Positions 46,310 through 57,617 of a stretch of 64,000 bases of DNA are shown here, in pieces. The translations under genes and the position numbers were made by a program. The DNA is taken from NCBI GenBank assembly GCA_013115145.1, contig JAAPAO010000062.1, positions 1 to 64,000 of the forward strand, read 5' to 3'. The notes beneath the pieces are model-generated. The model saw only the letters and a list, made by a program, of their open reading frames with translations. It did no database searches and was not told where the DNA came from. Source of the stretch: Perkinsus chesapeaki (taxonomy: Eukaryota > Perkinsozoa > Perkinsida > Perkinsidae). Numbering within the stretch: the first letter of the stretch is position 1; each line of letters begins with the position of its first letter.

Positions 46310-46936
46310 ATGCACCTGTACCAACTCGTTGGTCGGGCTGCTCCTTCAGCTAAGAACCCCAAGCCGAAGATCTTCCGCATGAAGATGTTCGCCCGCAACT
46401 CCGTTGTTGCCAAGTCCAAGTTCTGGTAGTATTCCTGTTACTCCCATTTTACCTTTTTTCTATCAGTTTTTTCATCTCAGGTATTACATGAAACGTATTA
46501 CCAAGGCTAAGCTTACCGGGGGTGAGATGCTTGGCATCACTGAGTGCTTCGAGAAGCACCCCACTACCGTCAACAACTACGGTATCTGGCTCCGTTACGA
46601 TTCTCGTTCCGGCACTCACAACATGTAATGCTCTAGCCACTCTTCAACCATTATTATTATCCTCTCTTACGCAGGTACAAGGAGTACCGTGACACCACTC
46701 TTACTGGTGCCGTCGGGCAGATGTACCAGGAGATGGCCGGTCGTCATCGTGCTCTCGCCTCCAACGTGCAGATCATCAAGACTGCCACTTTGAAGAACGA
46801 TGAGTGCCGTCGTCCTCACATCACCCAGTACCATCACAACGCCAAGTTCCCTCTGCCTCGTCGTATCCCTCGTACTGCTCTTAAGTACAAGAAGACCTTC
46901 CGTGCCGGCAGCAGACCTAGCGTATTCGCCCAGTAA
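46310..46936 (+). CDS. RPL18A: 60S ribosomal protein eL20 (L18a)
   Basis: Three exons with introns of about 55 and 50 nt. Exon 1 encodes [19 protein letters not shown] and [18 protein letters not shown]; exon 2 [20 protein letters not shown] through [17 protein letters not shown], a nearly invariant eL20 block; exon 3 [40 protein letters not shown] and [17 protein letters not shown], ending PSVFAQ. It is a structural protein of the large ribosomal subunit. The ATG directly follows TTCTCAG, so the sequence before it looks like a splice acceptor; this fits a trans-spliced leader or a small upstream exon. Codon choice is strongly biased to C-ending codons compared with neighbours, as expected for a highly expressed gene. 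Confidence 0.95.
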
Positions 46937-47622
46937 ACTATAGCTGTGGTTAACTTTGGTGGCTATTACGATGATAGATGGACTAACGGCTGCTGCTATT
47001 ACTGATTGGCCTTGCGGATCATCCAACCTGCCAGGGATTACTAACTGTCTTGTGTTTTAGTAATTGTAATTCAATGGTTAGGTAGATGGGCTGCAGACTA
47101 TCTGACTGTGTATGCCTTAGGAACGCTGGTGGGAGGAGAGTGCTTGTGTCCAGTGAGGCAATGGACAATTTGGGAAACGCTGATTTATAAGAAATCGTTT
47201 GAATCCAAAAGTGAATGGATTGAATTAGGATGACTGATCCTGAGTCACGTCAGACCTCGAACATTGGTTTGGTTATTACTTATCCTTTCCAGTGCAAAGC
47301 GCCCTTTTGGAAATCCCGTTGTTGAACAAGATGCAGCCCATTGATCGCTCCAGTTTTATTCTTATTCTCAATCCGTAATGTCTCGCTACGATGCTTATTT
47401 CCCTTAATTAAGTTTTAGGTAGGCTCTCAAGCGTGCAGGAGACGCTGGATGAAGTGTTGCCTCTGACTTAGGCAAAGAAGGCTCTCGAGTCCTCCCACAC
47501 TTATAGTCTGAACTGGGGAAGCTAATTAATAAAACTCAACTGAACGACCTAAATGTAAAAGTCACTTTCTGAAGGCCCCACGATTTCTGAGGTGACCAGC
47601 AAAATTAAAATAAAATGCAACA
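46937..47622. other. intergenic between convergent genes
   Basis: 3' ends of eL20 and the phosphorylase. A short frame starting MSRYDAYFP near 47378 was seen but not supported. Confidence 0.4.
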
Positions 47623-48375
47623 TTAGAGATTTTCAAGAACGACACGTTTAGCGGTTTCGAGGCCAGTTCTGATCATCCTTTCCTTGCCCTGCTTCACGAC
47701 TTCGCCATGGGGGTCGTAATCACCATCATCCCACTTCAATGGTGACCCGTCTACAGTGGCAATAGCAGCAGATCTGATGCCTCTCAAACTTGCCACGACA
47801 AACAGAGCGGCGTTCTCCATTTCGACGGCAATGGCACCTGCGGCAGCGTGCTTAAGCAAGTTGCTGTCGGCAGCCGCACTTGGATAGAAGGCAGCGAGAC
47901 TTAATGATACACCAAAATGAGTGTTCTCATAACCGAGGCTTCTGGCAGTGTCTCGCATAGCAAGGCAGAGCACAGGATCGGCAACTGCTGGGAAACCATC
48001 GGGGACAAGAGTTTGTGTAACACCATCTTCACGACAAGCACCAGTAGTGACTATCAAATCACCTTGCTTGATGTCATCAGGCTTTAGCGAACCACAAGTT
48101 CCAAGACGCATAATAACCTTAGCGCCACATTTGATGAGTTCCTCGAAGCAAATGGCACAACCTGGGCCGCCGATACCGTGGGAACAAATAGAGAAGTCCG
48201 CCCCGCCGTAAGTGACATTATAGGAACGATACTCTCTGTTGAAGGCGAGCTCCTCGGACTTGTCACAGTACTTGGTCGCGATGAGCTCGGCACGAAAAGG
48301 GTCACCTACAACGCAGACAACGGGACGGATGGCGCCCTCCTTGATTTTCAAATGCGGAGCTTCGTAGGCGGGCAT
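47623..48375 (-). CDS. purine nucleoside/uridine phosphorylase (PNP_UDP_1 family)
   Basis: A single exon of 250 residues. Family motifs in order: PVVCVVGDPFRAELIA, ELAFNREYRSYNVTYGG, ICSHGIGGPGCAICFEELIK, VIMRLGTCGSLKPDDIKQGD, a substrate loop near EDGVTQTLVPDGFPAVAD, the MENAAL motif (AVEMENAAL) and a late Asp (TVDGSP), all as in the hexameric phosphorylases and closest by eye to the Plasmodium purine nucleoside phosphorylase. The enzyme splits inosine, guanosine or uridine with phosphate to base and ribose-1-phosphate; in purine-auxotrophic parasites it is the entry to salvage. The lack of introns is unusual for this window. Purine versus uridine preference cannot be decided from sequence. 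Confidence 0.9.
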   Translation of the reverse strand: MPAYEAPHLKIKEGAIRPVVCVVGDPFRAELIATKYCDKSEELAFNREYRSYNVTYGGADFSICSHGIGGPGCAICFEELIKCGAKVIMRLGTCGSLKPDDIKQGDLIVTTGACREDGVTQTLVPDGFPAVADPVLCLAMRDTARSLGYENTHFGVSLSLAAFYPSAAADSNLLKHAAAGAIAVEMENAALFVVASLRGIRSAAIATVDGSPLKWDDGDYDPHGEVVKQGKERMIRTGLETAKRVVLENL

Positions 48376-50922
48376 GGAATGAAAGGAAATCTGTCAGTCA
48401 ACTAAACGAGACGAACTAACGCTAGCGAGACGCTGGACAAGTACACAATTTCCGAGCGGAGCGAAGCGTTGCATATTAAGCGGTTTTCCCGATGAAACAG
48501 AATCGCACATGAGACGCTGGTAAATACAATGTGGTATGCAAGTGACAGATGCCACGGCTGTGCCCTGTTATCCAACTTGTCACGGGAATGAATTACAAAC
48601 ACAACACGGTCGAACACGCGTCACGAAGAAGGCTTTCCCTGATGCTTCCCTGAGGGAAGGTCCCTCAAGGATGAAGGAGGCGAAAGTGAGCACGGACCGG
48701 ATCTTTCTTGGCCATCTGATGGCTTTAGTGTATTTAGAATGTCCTTTTCGTGCCCTTGTTTTCCACCTGACATCCTTCGCGAAGCTCGCCGAAGTAAACT
48801 TGCTTCCCAATGCTCACTCTCCTCCTGTCTAAGAGGCCCAAATGCAAGCCTTGTGGAAGTGTTGCAGACAACCTACAATAACACCGCATTCTCCCTAGCC
48901 TTCCAGCAAACATGAGATCCCCGTATGCTGCGGGTGATCGTGGCATGCTATAGCAAAGCGGCAGTAAGCATAAAGCTCGCTTGGGCAAAACCTGCTCCTG
49001 TGCGGCGGCCTCCCAGGTGAGACGCTGCGTCAACCGCCGACTCGGTGCAGTTATGCCGTAGAATGAGATTACAACGCTCGTATGCAACGCTCAACAGGAT
49101 CGTTCGCTATGTAAGATCATTCCGATGCTAAACGATTGACTGCCGGAAAGAAAGGGCAACATGCTGTGTAGTCTCACGGTCATAGCCGCAACAACTCGCA
49201 GGCTACAAGTGCCGCCTCGACCTCGGTATGTTAACAACCATGTGCCTCCCGCTGCTCAACAATGGAGAGATATAGTATTCGCCACCGCTTGTGGGTCACC
49301 CGTATTGATGCCAGAAAGGGGGACAAAGAGATCTTTAAATGAAAGTATTGGGGGTTCCCCACTGGGGAAGTAACATCATGCAGTCTGGATGCGCGGCTTC
49401 CTGCTTTGCCAAAACCCCAGGACTAGGCCGTGAAGCCTCTGCGCGCTCGGGGAGGGGGCGACCCCCGAGAGAACGCGGCGCACTTGCGCGCCCATACCGT
49501 GCGTGCAGGAAGCCATCGACCGCTGGGGGCCTAACGAATTTGGAATTCAACGGTGAACTTGCTTCATATTCCGCATGGTGATAGCTATTGTATAAGGACG
49601 TAGCTGTGCAAATTTTCAGCTTGAGACATTGCGTGAGCGTTTCACAACGAGCGCGGAAAGTCCAGTACTAATACGCTAATACGAGCTAATAAGGGAATTT
49701 TTCCATGTACCAGGCATCAGAAGTTCGGGTTATTATCAACGAGTCTGCCTGCCCAAGTACCATGTGTCGAAGGTACGTTATTGAAGAAATGAGATTTTGA
49801 GAAATCTGGAAAGTGCGCTAAAAACCGCACTACTGTCCCCTTCGCAATTGAGTAGTTGCGCACTGAAACGAGCGACTACTTTCAGCAGCTGTTCCGTGGC
49901 AAACTTTCCGGGCATGCGGACATGTACTTGAACTCCAAGCCTCGAAGACAGTACAATATAACGCTGTCGACATTGTCAATGTTGATGACAAGATTCGGGG
50001 TCACGCAACTCCTAGTACTATGTGGGATCTACGAAGCGTGCCAAGCAATGGCTTCGAATACCAACATAGTGTTTCCCCTATTGTGTGACCTATCCGCTCT
50101 TGGTCCAGTCGCGAATAATGTCGTTGCATCTCTCTAACTTCACGGATTGCCTTAGGCAATTTGCCTACAGTTATTCCAGAGTCCACCGGAAACTATTGCC
50201 GTGCCGACGCGCCACGGACCGCTAAGCTGAAACTGAGCCTTTGCGACATGATTTAACGAAGTAATTATAAATCGTGATCTTCCACGTGAAGCCGTTCGCA
50301 GGCTTTCAATACCTCCGAATGTCGAGCGAATCAACTCGTTTTAAGCCATCGTCGGGTCGAGCTCTGTGTTAGACTTGAGTGCGCTCACAGTGATTGAGAA
50401 TGGAGGATGACTGTGTGACGCGGTAATGTGACGTGGTTGCAACCAATGCTTTGAGACTCAACCACTAAAGTTCTTGTGTACCATAGTCGAGTGCACCTCT
50501 CTGCGTCATGTTTAATCAGGTTAGAAAGTAGTAAGAGACTTGCGATCTGCAAACGTTGAAAACTCGTCCAAAACCGCGAAAGTTACTCTGCCAGGCCTGG
50601 CCTGGAAACTGAGCGTACCACCTACTAAACCGGCCACAAGGCGAAGAGCTACTGTGTGGATTAGAGAGTCTGCAGAGATGCATGCACTATCGAGCCATGT
50701 GCTGTAATTGAAGAATTGGATCACACCAAAAGGGTTAAGTTATTCATCACATCCGTAGTAGACAAAAAAGATACTCCCTGAAGACACTGACTTTAGTTTC
50801 ACCTCTTACGAAGGGGTTCGACGCCGACGCAGATCCTGATAGGATCTCTAGGCCAACTGTGAAAGCGTACGACTCGTTCAGAAGAAAGGTCCCCAATTTC
50901 TGGTATATATTTTTTTATCGAA
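48376..50922. other. 2.5-kb gene-poor region
   Basis: No gene recognised on either strand. 49380-49530 is GC-rich and holds a small hairpin (CTCGGGG at 49446 with CCCCGAG at 49463). The right end is the 5' flank of the pepsin-fold gene and shares the word GACGCCGACGCA with the flank of its duplicate. Confidence 0.45.
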
Positions 50923-53343
50923 ATGCATCATCTCCCCATCCTGGTTATCTGTGGTTTATCTTATGCGGCTCCGGTAGATGATAACATGGTAACATTTTTT
51001 GCCGGAGGCAGCCTCCGTCGCTCTGCTGCTTTGCTCGGAGATCCAAGAGCTACCAGAAGGCTTGCTGACACATCCCAATACCCGGCAGTCTTCCCACTCA
51101 CTTATGACTTCAGAACTACCATAGAAATGGATGGTGAACTGGTCTCTGGGACTATCGATACTGGTTCAGCCTCTGTAAGGCGTTATATCTATAACCCTCA
51201 ACAGACCTTCGGCTGCGTCGGTGATCGGTGCTTCAAGTGTGAGGTAGATAGCTGTAAGTCGGGCAAAACCTTCGGCAACTATGATACTTATGATCAATAT
51301 CGTTTAGAGCTTGCTGACTCCAAGGCGGTTATCAGTCTGGGTGATCGCAACAGGAGCGATGTGTATGTACAGAATATTGTCCGAGCCACCCGCAATGACG
51401 GCCGACCAACAACTCGGCCACCTATTTCTGTTGACACGGCGTTTGGTCTAGGTCTGCATGGCTATAAGGGTCCCGAAGCTGAGGCTAATGGCTCGTTCTT
51501 ACGGCAGTTATTCGATGTGCCTCCGTCAGCCGTACCGCATCGCGCATTCAGCATTGAGCCTGCTCGGTCCCCTTTCACTCCGGGGCACTTAACCATTGGG
51601 GGCTACTTCAATTATACACCGGTTGGCAATGAATCTACGGGCCGCCCAGCTGCATTTGTCGAGGACTTCTTGTATAACGACTTCGAGTGGTCGACGAGTG
51701 AGTACGACGGAGATCTTCGTAGGAGTCACTTCAAGGGGAATGCCGTACAAGTACGAGCCAAAGGTTCCGATTTCTTCTCCGAAGACCTCTACACCCTCCA
51801 TGTTGGACACGGAGAGAAGCCACCATTTGTGGGGTTCGATTCTTCCGCCCCTCTTATCTATGTAAGCGAGGCCGATATGAAAGACCGCTATATGAGGGTC
51901 ACTAATACGATGTTAAAAGAATGCAATACCTCGTTGAGCACGATGGCTTATGTATCCGATGCCGATGAGGGCTACACTCTACCTTGCAGCAAGGCTCATT
52001 GCTTACCTGATTTCGAGTTCGACTTCTTCCCTAATGGCAGAACACTCACAAGAGAGGTCTCCTTTACTGTACCGGGGTGGGCCACCGTCACACCTACTGG
52101 GTCTAGATCTGCAGATAGCTGCCGTTGGCTAGTCGGTGTACCAAAGAACCGAAAACTGGTTGACGTGGTCGATACTAGACCATACGTGGTCCTTGGTCAA
52201 CCTGCATTCCGAGCGCACAGATTGGCTTTTCATGACAATGTCATTGGGCATGTATACTTCCAGCCTCTTGAGAAGCCAGAAAGTATGTATGGAGTCTTCA
52301 CACTGGCTGTTGACTACGAGATGACAACTTTGATCGACCTAGATCACCAGATCATTCAGATGGTCGTTGATACCGGTGTTGAGGACATTAAGGTTCTCCG
52401 GTCCGCTGAAGATGTTTGTCACCGTGGTAGCCTGGTCTGCTATGATTGCTCCAAAGCCATCCACTCCTGCTCAGGAGGAATTCCAAAGCTACATATAGAT
52501 GTCACCGGTTATAGAAGAGAATATGTTGCTTACGGCAACAGTTTTGTAACCTTGGGAGGCTCTAACCTACGCACGCGGATGAGTTTGGTGAAGGCGGTGA
52601 ACCGCGCGGTATCGCAAGGTGGCTACAGTTCCTTCGGGCTCGGTTGGGACAACGGTGACAGCTCGTTTTTCTTCAGAGTGCTGGGCCTACCTCTGGAAAG
52701 CGGAGGCCAGTTCTCTATTTACGGCCAGCGAGATCCAGTCTCACGTCTGGGCGTACTATCTCTTGGGGGCTTCCGTCGGCCCGAACTAAAACGCGAAGGG
52801 GATACGGTGAAGATGATTGACCATCCATCACATTGGACTGCGGCTAAGAGCTGGTATATCGCGGCTGGTGTCAGAGGCTTTATTCAAAGCAAGACGTCAT
52901 CGGAGCCATTCGGTGAAGTTGCGGTGAACTACCAGATATTCGCTTTTGTAAGCAGCTTCTCGCTCATCTACGGGCCGCAGGAAGCGATAGAAGACCTGGT
53001 TGAGTTGCTCGCGAAATACCTCAAAGCCCGCAAATTCCAGGATTACCAGACTGATGACTCGACGAAGGGATGGGCCCTACCAACAGATGATGTGAAGAAT
53101 CTTCCCGACGTTGTGTTCGGCCTGCGAGCTATCACCGGCAGTACCGCTTTTATCACTTTTACCCCGGAAGAATATACTGTTCCCTCGTCTACGGATTGTG
53201 GGACACACAGGTTGCTTTTCGGTGTAACTAAGCAAACCAAGAATGATGACTTATGGATTATGGGCAAACCGTACTTCCGAACTCACTATACGGAATTCGA
53301 CCGCTCCAAGAAGACCATATTCTTCGCGCCTCTTCACGACTAG
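50923..53343 (+). CDS. double pepsin-fold (A1-like) secreted protein, copy 1, intact
   Basis: An uninterrupted 806-codon frame. Residues 1-16 (MHHLPILVICGLSYAA) are a signal peptide. Two pepsin-like units follow. Unit 1: FRTTIEMDGELVSGTIDTGS with Asp79, paired Cys after it, SVDTAFGLGLHGY, LTIGGYF, and VGFDSSAPLIYVS with Asp306 where DTG/DSG is expected; CRWLVGVPKNRKL and VLGQPAFRAH close the unit. Unit 2: YGVFTLAVDYEMTTLID, VVDTGVEDIKVL (Asp483), FSSFGLGW-like GGYSSFGLGW, LSLGGFRRPEL, and FAFVSSFSLIYGP where the second catalytic Asp would be, which is absent. It ends MGKPYFRTHYTEFD..FAPLHD. So unit 2 is probably inactive and unit 1 doubtful (DSS). No intron, unlike most genes here. The paralogue is at 54852-57195. 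Confidence 0.8.
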   Translation: MHHLPILVICGLSYAAPVDDNMVTFFAGGSLRRSAALLGDPRATRRLADTSQYPAVFPLTYDFRTTIEMDGELVSGTIDTGSASVRRYIYNPQQTFGCVGDRCFKCEVDSCKSGKTFGNYDTYDQYRLELADSKAVISLGDRNRSDVYVQNIVRATRNDGRPTTRPPISVDTAFGLGLHGYKGPEAEANGSFLRQLFDVPPSAVPHRAFSIEPARSPFTPGHLTIGGYFNYTPVGNESTGRPAAFVEDFLYNDFEWSTSEYDGDLRRSHFKGNAVQVRAKGSDFFSEDLYTLHVGHGEKPPFVGFDSSAPLIYVSEADMKDRYMRVTNTMLKECNTSLSTMAYVSDADEGYTLPCSKAHCLPDFEFDFFPNGRTLTREVSFTVPGWATVTPTGSRSADSCRWLVGVPKNRKLVDVVDTRPYVVLGQPAFRAHRLAFHDNVIGHVYFQPLEKPESMYGVFTLAVDYEMTTLIDLDHQIIQMVVDTGVEDIKVLRSAEDVCHRGSLVCYDCSKAIHSCSGGIPKLHIDVTGYRREYVAYGNSFVTLGGSNLRTRMSLVKAVNRAVSQGGYSSFGLGWDNGDSSFFFRVLGLPLESGGQFSIYGQRDPVSRLGVLSLGGFRRPELKREGDTVKMIDHPSHWTAAKSWYIAAGVRGFIQSKTSSEPFGEVAVNYQIFAFVSSFSLIYGPQEAIEDLVELLAKYLKARKFQDYQTDDSTKGWALPTDDVKNLPDVVFGLRAITGSTAFITFTPEEYTVPSSTDCGTHRLLFGVTKQTKNDDLWIMGKPYFRTHYTEFDRSKKTIFFAPLHD

Positions 53344-53984
53344 GTGCACCAGAGGTTAATCCTTAAATTGTCTTTACTGTCGTCCGCATCTAGAGTAGCT
53401 GCTAATGTGTTGATAGTGTCGTCGTTGGGCGTAGATAATGATCCTTCACTTAGAGATCAGGCAGCACCGATTGTTATATAGCTCTGTTTTCTCCATATAA
53501 TGAAGACAGAGAAGCACTAGTGCTAGTATCCCGAAAGCTATTATCAAGTATCTCTTCACCTTTCCAGTCGAGTTAATAGGGGAAGTTTCAATGTGATGGT
53601 ATCGTATTGGGCACGGGAATGGTATTGGACTATCTAGAGTATTGACAACACTCGAATAGTGGAGGGGAGGCTCCACTAGCACCAGTAGCGCAGGAGTGTA
53701 TAGTACAGGTGCAATGCTAAGCTAAAACTCTAAAACTGTGTTTGTATTTATGAGGAGATACCTTGCACCGAACTTCCGATGCGCAATAAGTAGCCCGGTT
53801 TTAGCTCAGACTATGTGTCACGGCACACATATGATTCGACAAGGTCCGAGTTTCAGTCGTATATCGCCAGTCCTTGGAGTCCAGTGGTGTGTCGGAGCCT
53901 CCGACTCGGAGGATACCTATGGCATGAAAGGCACCGAGTGCGGATCTGAGTCGAACTCAAGTCACAGTTGATATCGTCTATTCG
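53344..53984. other. intergenic between pepsin-fold copy 1 and the methyltransferase relic
   Basis: Nothing recognised; corresponds to the 0.4-kb spacer at 57196-57617 in the second unit but is longer. Confidence 0.4.
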
Positions 53985-54267
53985 CAGAGCAATTCGTAGC
54001 AATAACACCGAACTGAGTTCGGCTAACTCATCTGCGTTTGTAATGTGTTGCCATATGTCTCGGCAACCGGCTTCCTTAAGTAGCGTATCTAGCTCTTCTA
54101 GTTTATCCGCACCTCGGATCACTTTCCCGTCCTCTTCAAACTGAGCCTTGCCGTAGAATCGGAACTTAACTGTCTTCACTCGTCCGCTCTTCAACAGCTT
54201 TGTGGCACCCTTCAGCACATGAAGGTCAGCGCCGTTAGTGTGGACAACGAGATCTATTGGGAACCCC
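53985..54267 (-). pseudogene. FkbM-type methyltransferase, C-terminal relic (copy 1)
   Basis: Reads PIDLVVHTNGADLHVLKGAT, KSGRVKTVKFRFYGKAQFEE and ADKLEELDTLLKEAGCRDIW, nearly identical to the end of the intact gene at 57618. One codon is missing (DLVVHTNG against DLLVVHTNG) and the C-terminus is out of frame. At about 54263 the match to the coding part stops and sequence matching the 5' flank of the intact gene (59306-59420) begins, so about 1.4 kb of coding DNA was deleted. Confidence 0.85.
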
Positions 54268-54851
54268 AAGATCTACCAAGATAGGAGGGAATAGAAATAA
54301 ACAAGTAAAAGAGAAAAAGTGAGACGTGTAAGGTTCATCATGACAATCGTGTACCGTTCATGACAATCTCTATGCATTAATATAATATACTGAGCCGGGA
54401 TAGCACAGTGATAAACTCGAATATATCACTGATTGAAAAGTAGACATCATATAAAAGGGCACTACTTTATTTAACCCACTACTGCGCGACTTTAGTCCTG
54501 CGGAAAAGGCGCTCATCGACCCACAGCACAGCAGAGTGAAAGAACGCTTTGCCCTCATGGTTAGCCGCGTTTGATACTCTGATATAATCTTGCTGAGCTG
54601 ACTATTGTGCACCGCCAATGATTGTGCATTTAAATGCGTGCACAGCTAACTCCTCTTGCGACTCGAAGCTGCGAGAGTACGCCAAGTAAGAAAACGCTTT
54701 ACTAGCGTTTACTAAGGTGTGCACCCTTGCACTGCGACGCCGACGCATTTTCTCACGGAACCCCTGCGCGATTTTCCAGAAGCGTACAAAACAGAACCCA
54801 GCTGTTGTTCACAACAAAACCTAGCTAATTTTATCGTATCATCCTCTTAAC
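54268..54851. other. duplicated 5' flank and spacer
   Basis: 54268-54420 matches 59306-59430, the upstream flank of the intact methyltransferase. The rest is unique, with GACGCCGACGCA near 54737 shared with the flank of pepsin-fold copy 1. Confidence 0.6.
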
Positions 54852-57195
54852 ATGCGCCATCTTACCAATCTGGTTATCTGTGGCCTATCTTCTTCGGTTC
54901 CGGTTGATGATTCTATGAACCGAACTGCTAAGGGAGCCAAGCTTCGTCGCTCTGCTGCTTCACCCGGAAACCTCCGGCCTGCTAGAAGCCTCGCTGAGGA
55001 GCGTCCACAGTCATTTTACTACCCGCTCACTTAGGACTTCAGGACTACCGTAGAGATGGATGGTGAATTGGTCTTTGGGACTATCGATTCTGGCTCAGCC
55101 TCTGTAAGGCGCTACATCAAAAACCCTGACCAGGCGGGCTCCAAGTGCTTTGGTGATCGGTGCTTCGCATGTAGGGTCCAAAGCTGCATGTCCGGTGAAA
55201 TCTTTGGTGACTCTGTGACTTACGACCCGTTCCAGTTGCAGCCTGCAAACTCCAGGGCCGTTATTCGCATGGAAGATGTCAACGAGAGCAATGTGTACGT
55301 GCAGAATATTGTTGGTGTTGACTATACTGGCAGCCAACCCCAGTATTTGTCACCTAGTTCCGTTGACACGGCCTTTGGCCTAGGCTTGCCTGGGTACAGA
55401 GGTTTCGAAGCTGAGCTCAATGACTCGTTTATCCGGCAGCTATATGCTTCTCACCTGCTGAAGAATCCTGTACCCACTATTGAGCCTGCTCCGTCGCCTT
55501 TCACCTCGGGATCGTTGGTCCTTGGTGGGAGTATCGCTCCCGAATTTGAAGAGGGCTCCAATGGTAGGACCTTTGAGTGGGATACCAGTGCATACGACAA
55601 GGATCTCCCTAAGAGCCATTTCAAGGGTAATGCACTGCAGGTGCAGGCCATCGGCTATGATTCCTTCTCTGAAGACATTCATGTCCTTTCTAAGGGCCAC
55701 GGTGAGTTGCCACCAATTGTGGGGTTCGATTCCTCCGCACCTCTTATTTATGTAAGCGGGGCCGAAATGGAAGATCGCTATATGTGGGTTACCAACACGC
55801 TATTAATAGAGTGCCAAACCTTCTTCACTGAGATGGAGCATGTATACGATGCCGTTGAGGGGTACATCTTACCTTGCAGTAAGGCTCACTGTTTACCTGA
55901 TTTCGAGTTCAAGTTCGCGCCCAATAACTACGCAACTGCCAATGAGATCTCTCTCACGGTACCTGGATGGGCAACCGTTACACCTATCGGGAGTAAATCT
56001 CCAGATAGGTGTCGTTGGTTATTTGGTGTACCCAAGAACCGTAAACCGGTGGAGGTGGTCGATAATAGGTTATATATGGCACTTGGTCAACCTGCATTCC
56101 GTGCGAATAAGCTATTTTTTAATTACTTTCTCCCTGGAGTGATATCCTTCCAACCTCTTAACAAGCCCAAGGATATGTATGGTGTCTTTACACTCGCTTT
56201 CGACTATGACAGGAGAACTGTGATCACAGTGGATCATCAGAGTATCGAAGTGGTCGCTGATACTGAAGATTACTCCATCTATCTTCTCCGTGCCGATGGG
56301 GACAGCAGTCCTTGTGACGTTGGGGATGGTTGCTATGAGTGCTCAAAAACCCCCCATCGGTGCCCCGATAAGGCAGAATATTTCGTCCAGTATTTCACAG
56401 GCTATCAAAGAGACTTTTCTCATCTTAGCGATGGCTTTGTGACATTGGGAAGTTCTAAACTGCGCACAAATTTCAACCTGGTGCAAAAGGCGAATCTGCT
56501 GGTCTCGGAAGGCGGCTTCAGCTCATTTGGACTCAACACCCAAACTGGTAGTTCATTGATATTCGGGAATTCAGATCTGCCGTACGAGAACGGTGCTCAG
56601 TTCTCTATTTATGATCAGAGAACTCCTACGTCAAAGCTGGGCGTTCTAACTCTTGGTGGCTTTCGTCGACCCGAGCTTAAACACGATGGAGATACCGTTA
56701 CAATGCTAGACAATGAACCGGCGTCGTTGGTTCACCAGGAATACCGCGCAGCCACTACCAGAGGCTTCGTTTCAGGTACAAGGTCGTCAGAGCCGTTCGG
56801 TACAACTAATGAGGATTATCGGGAGTTCTTCTTCTGGAGCAAATACCCCCTTATCTATGGGCATGTTGACGTCGTTACAGAATTGGTTGATATCCTGGCG
56901 ACGTATTTCGAGGGGCGCAAGTTCAGTGATGGATTGTCATTTCCGAAAGATGATCTGAAAAGCCTTCCCAGCATTGCGTTCGTCCTGCCAAGTGTTACCG
57001 GTGCTGCGTTTATCTATCTATCCCCGAAGGATTACTCTGCTCCATCGTCTACGCAATGTGACACATACAAGCTACTTCTGGGCACGCACTCTTATAAAGG
57101 ATCATCGGTTCTTGGTAAGCCGTTTTTCCCGAACTCATTATATGGAGTTCGACAACATTAAGAAGACCATATACTTTGCTCCTCTTCATGACTAG
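54852..57195 (+). pseudogene. double pepsin-fold protein, copy 2, with stop codon and frameshift
   Basis: Colinear with the gene at 50923 over its whole length: leader MRHLTNLVICGLSSS, RTTVEMDGELVFGTIDSGSAS, the GFDSSAPLIYVSG motif, CRWLFGVPKNRKP, YGVFTLAFDYDRRTVI, VVADTEDYSIYLL, VLTLGGFRRPELK and the FAPLHD end. Two lesions were seen. TAG at 55032-55034 stands where copy 1 has a Tyr codon (PLT-stop-DFRTT). One extra C in a TTTTTCCC run near 57130 shifts the last 20 codons; the original end is found in the next frame, stopping at 57193-57195. Catalytic positions also drift: DSG in unit 1, DTE in unit 2. Everything between the lesions is open (over 2 kb), so the loss is recent, or one or both lesions are sequencing errors or tolerated. 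Confidence 0.8.
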
Positions 57196-57617
57196 ATGAT
57201 CGTGAGTCATGACTACTGAGTTCTTATCTTTTTTCCGTCGTCTCCCATTATGAGTAGCTGTATAGCTGACGATGTGGCTAGCTGTCGGTAGTGTCCTCAG
57301 GATACTCCTATGGTTAGTGTCATCGTAGTATTTTGTACTTTACGAGCTACATCCGGAGATACTAACCACCACTAATTGTTTCAAAATGTCTGTCTTATCC
57401 GTAAAATCCAGAAGAAAATCAGTCCTACTATCCCAATATATATTATCAAGTATTAGTAGGATACCTTAATTGTCGATTTGGGCAGTAGTCACAAGAATTG
57501 CATCGTATTATGGATCTCAAACAATAGAATAACGCAACTGCAAACGAATAGTGCAAGCCTGGTACTTGGCTCTAATCGAGAATCTGGATTAAACACAAAC
57601 CGCGGCCTCTGACGGTA
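57196..57617. other. intergenic between convergent genes
   Basis: 3' flanks of the pepsin-fold copy 2 and the methyltransferase; nothing else recognised. Confidence 0.4.

Noticed and set aside
49339-49581. GC-rich frames with Arg/Gly/Pro-rich translations
   Set aside because: Open because of local GC content and seen on both strands; no domain, start or splice support.
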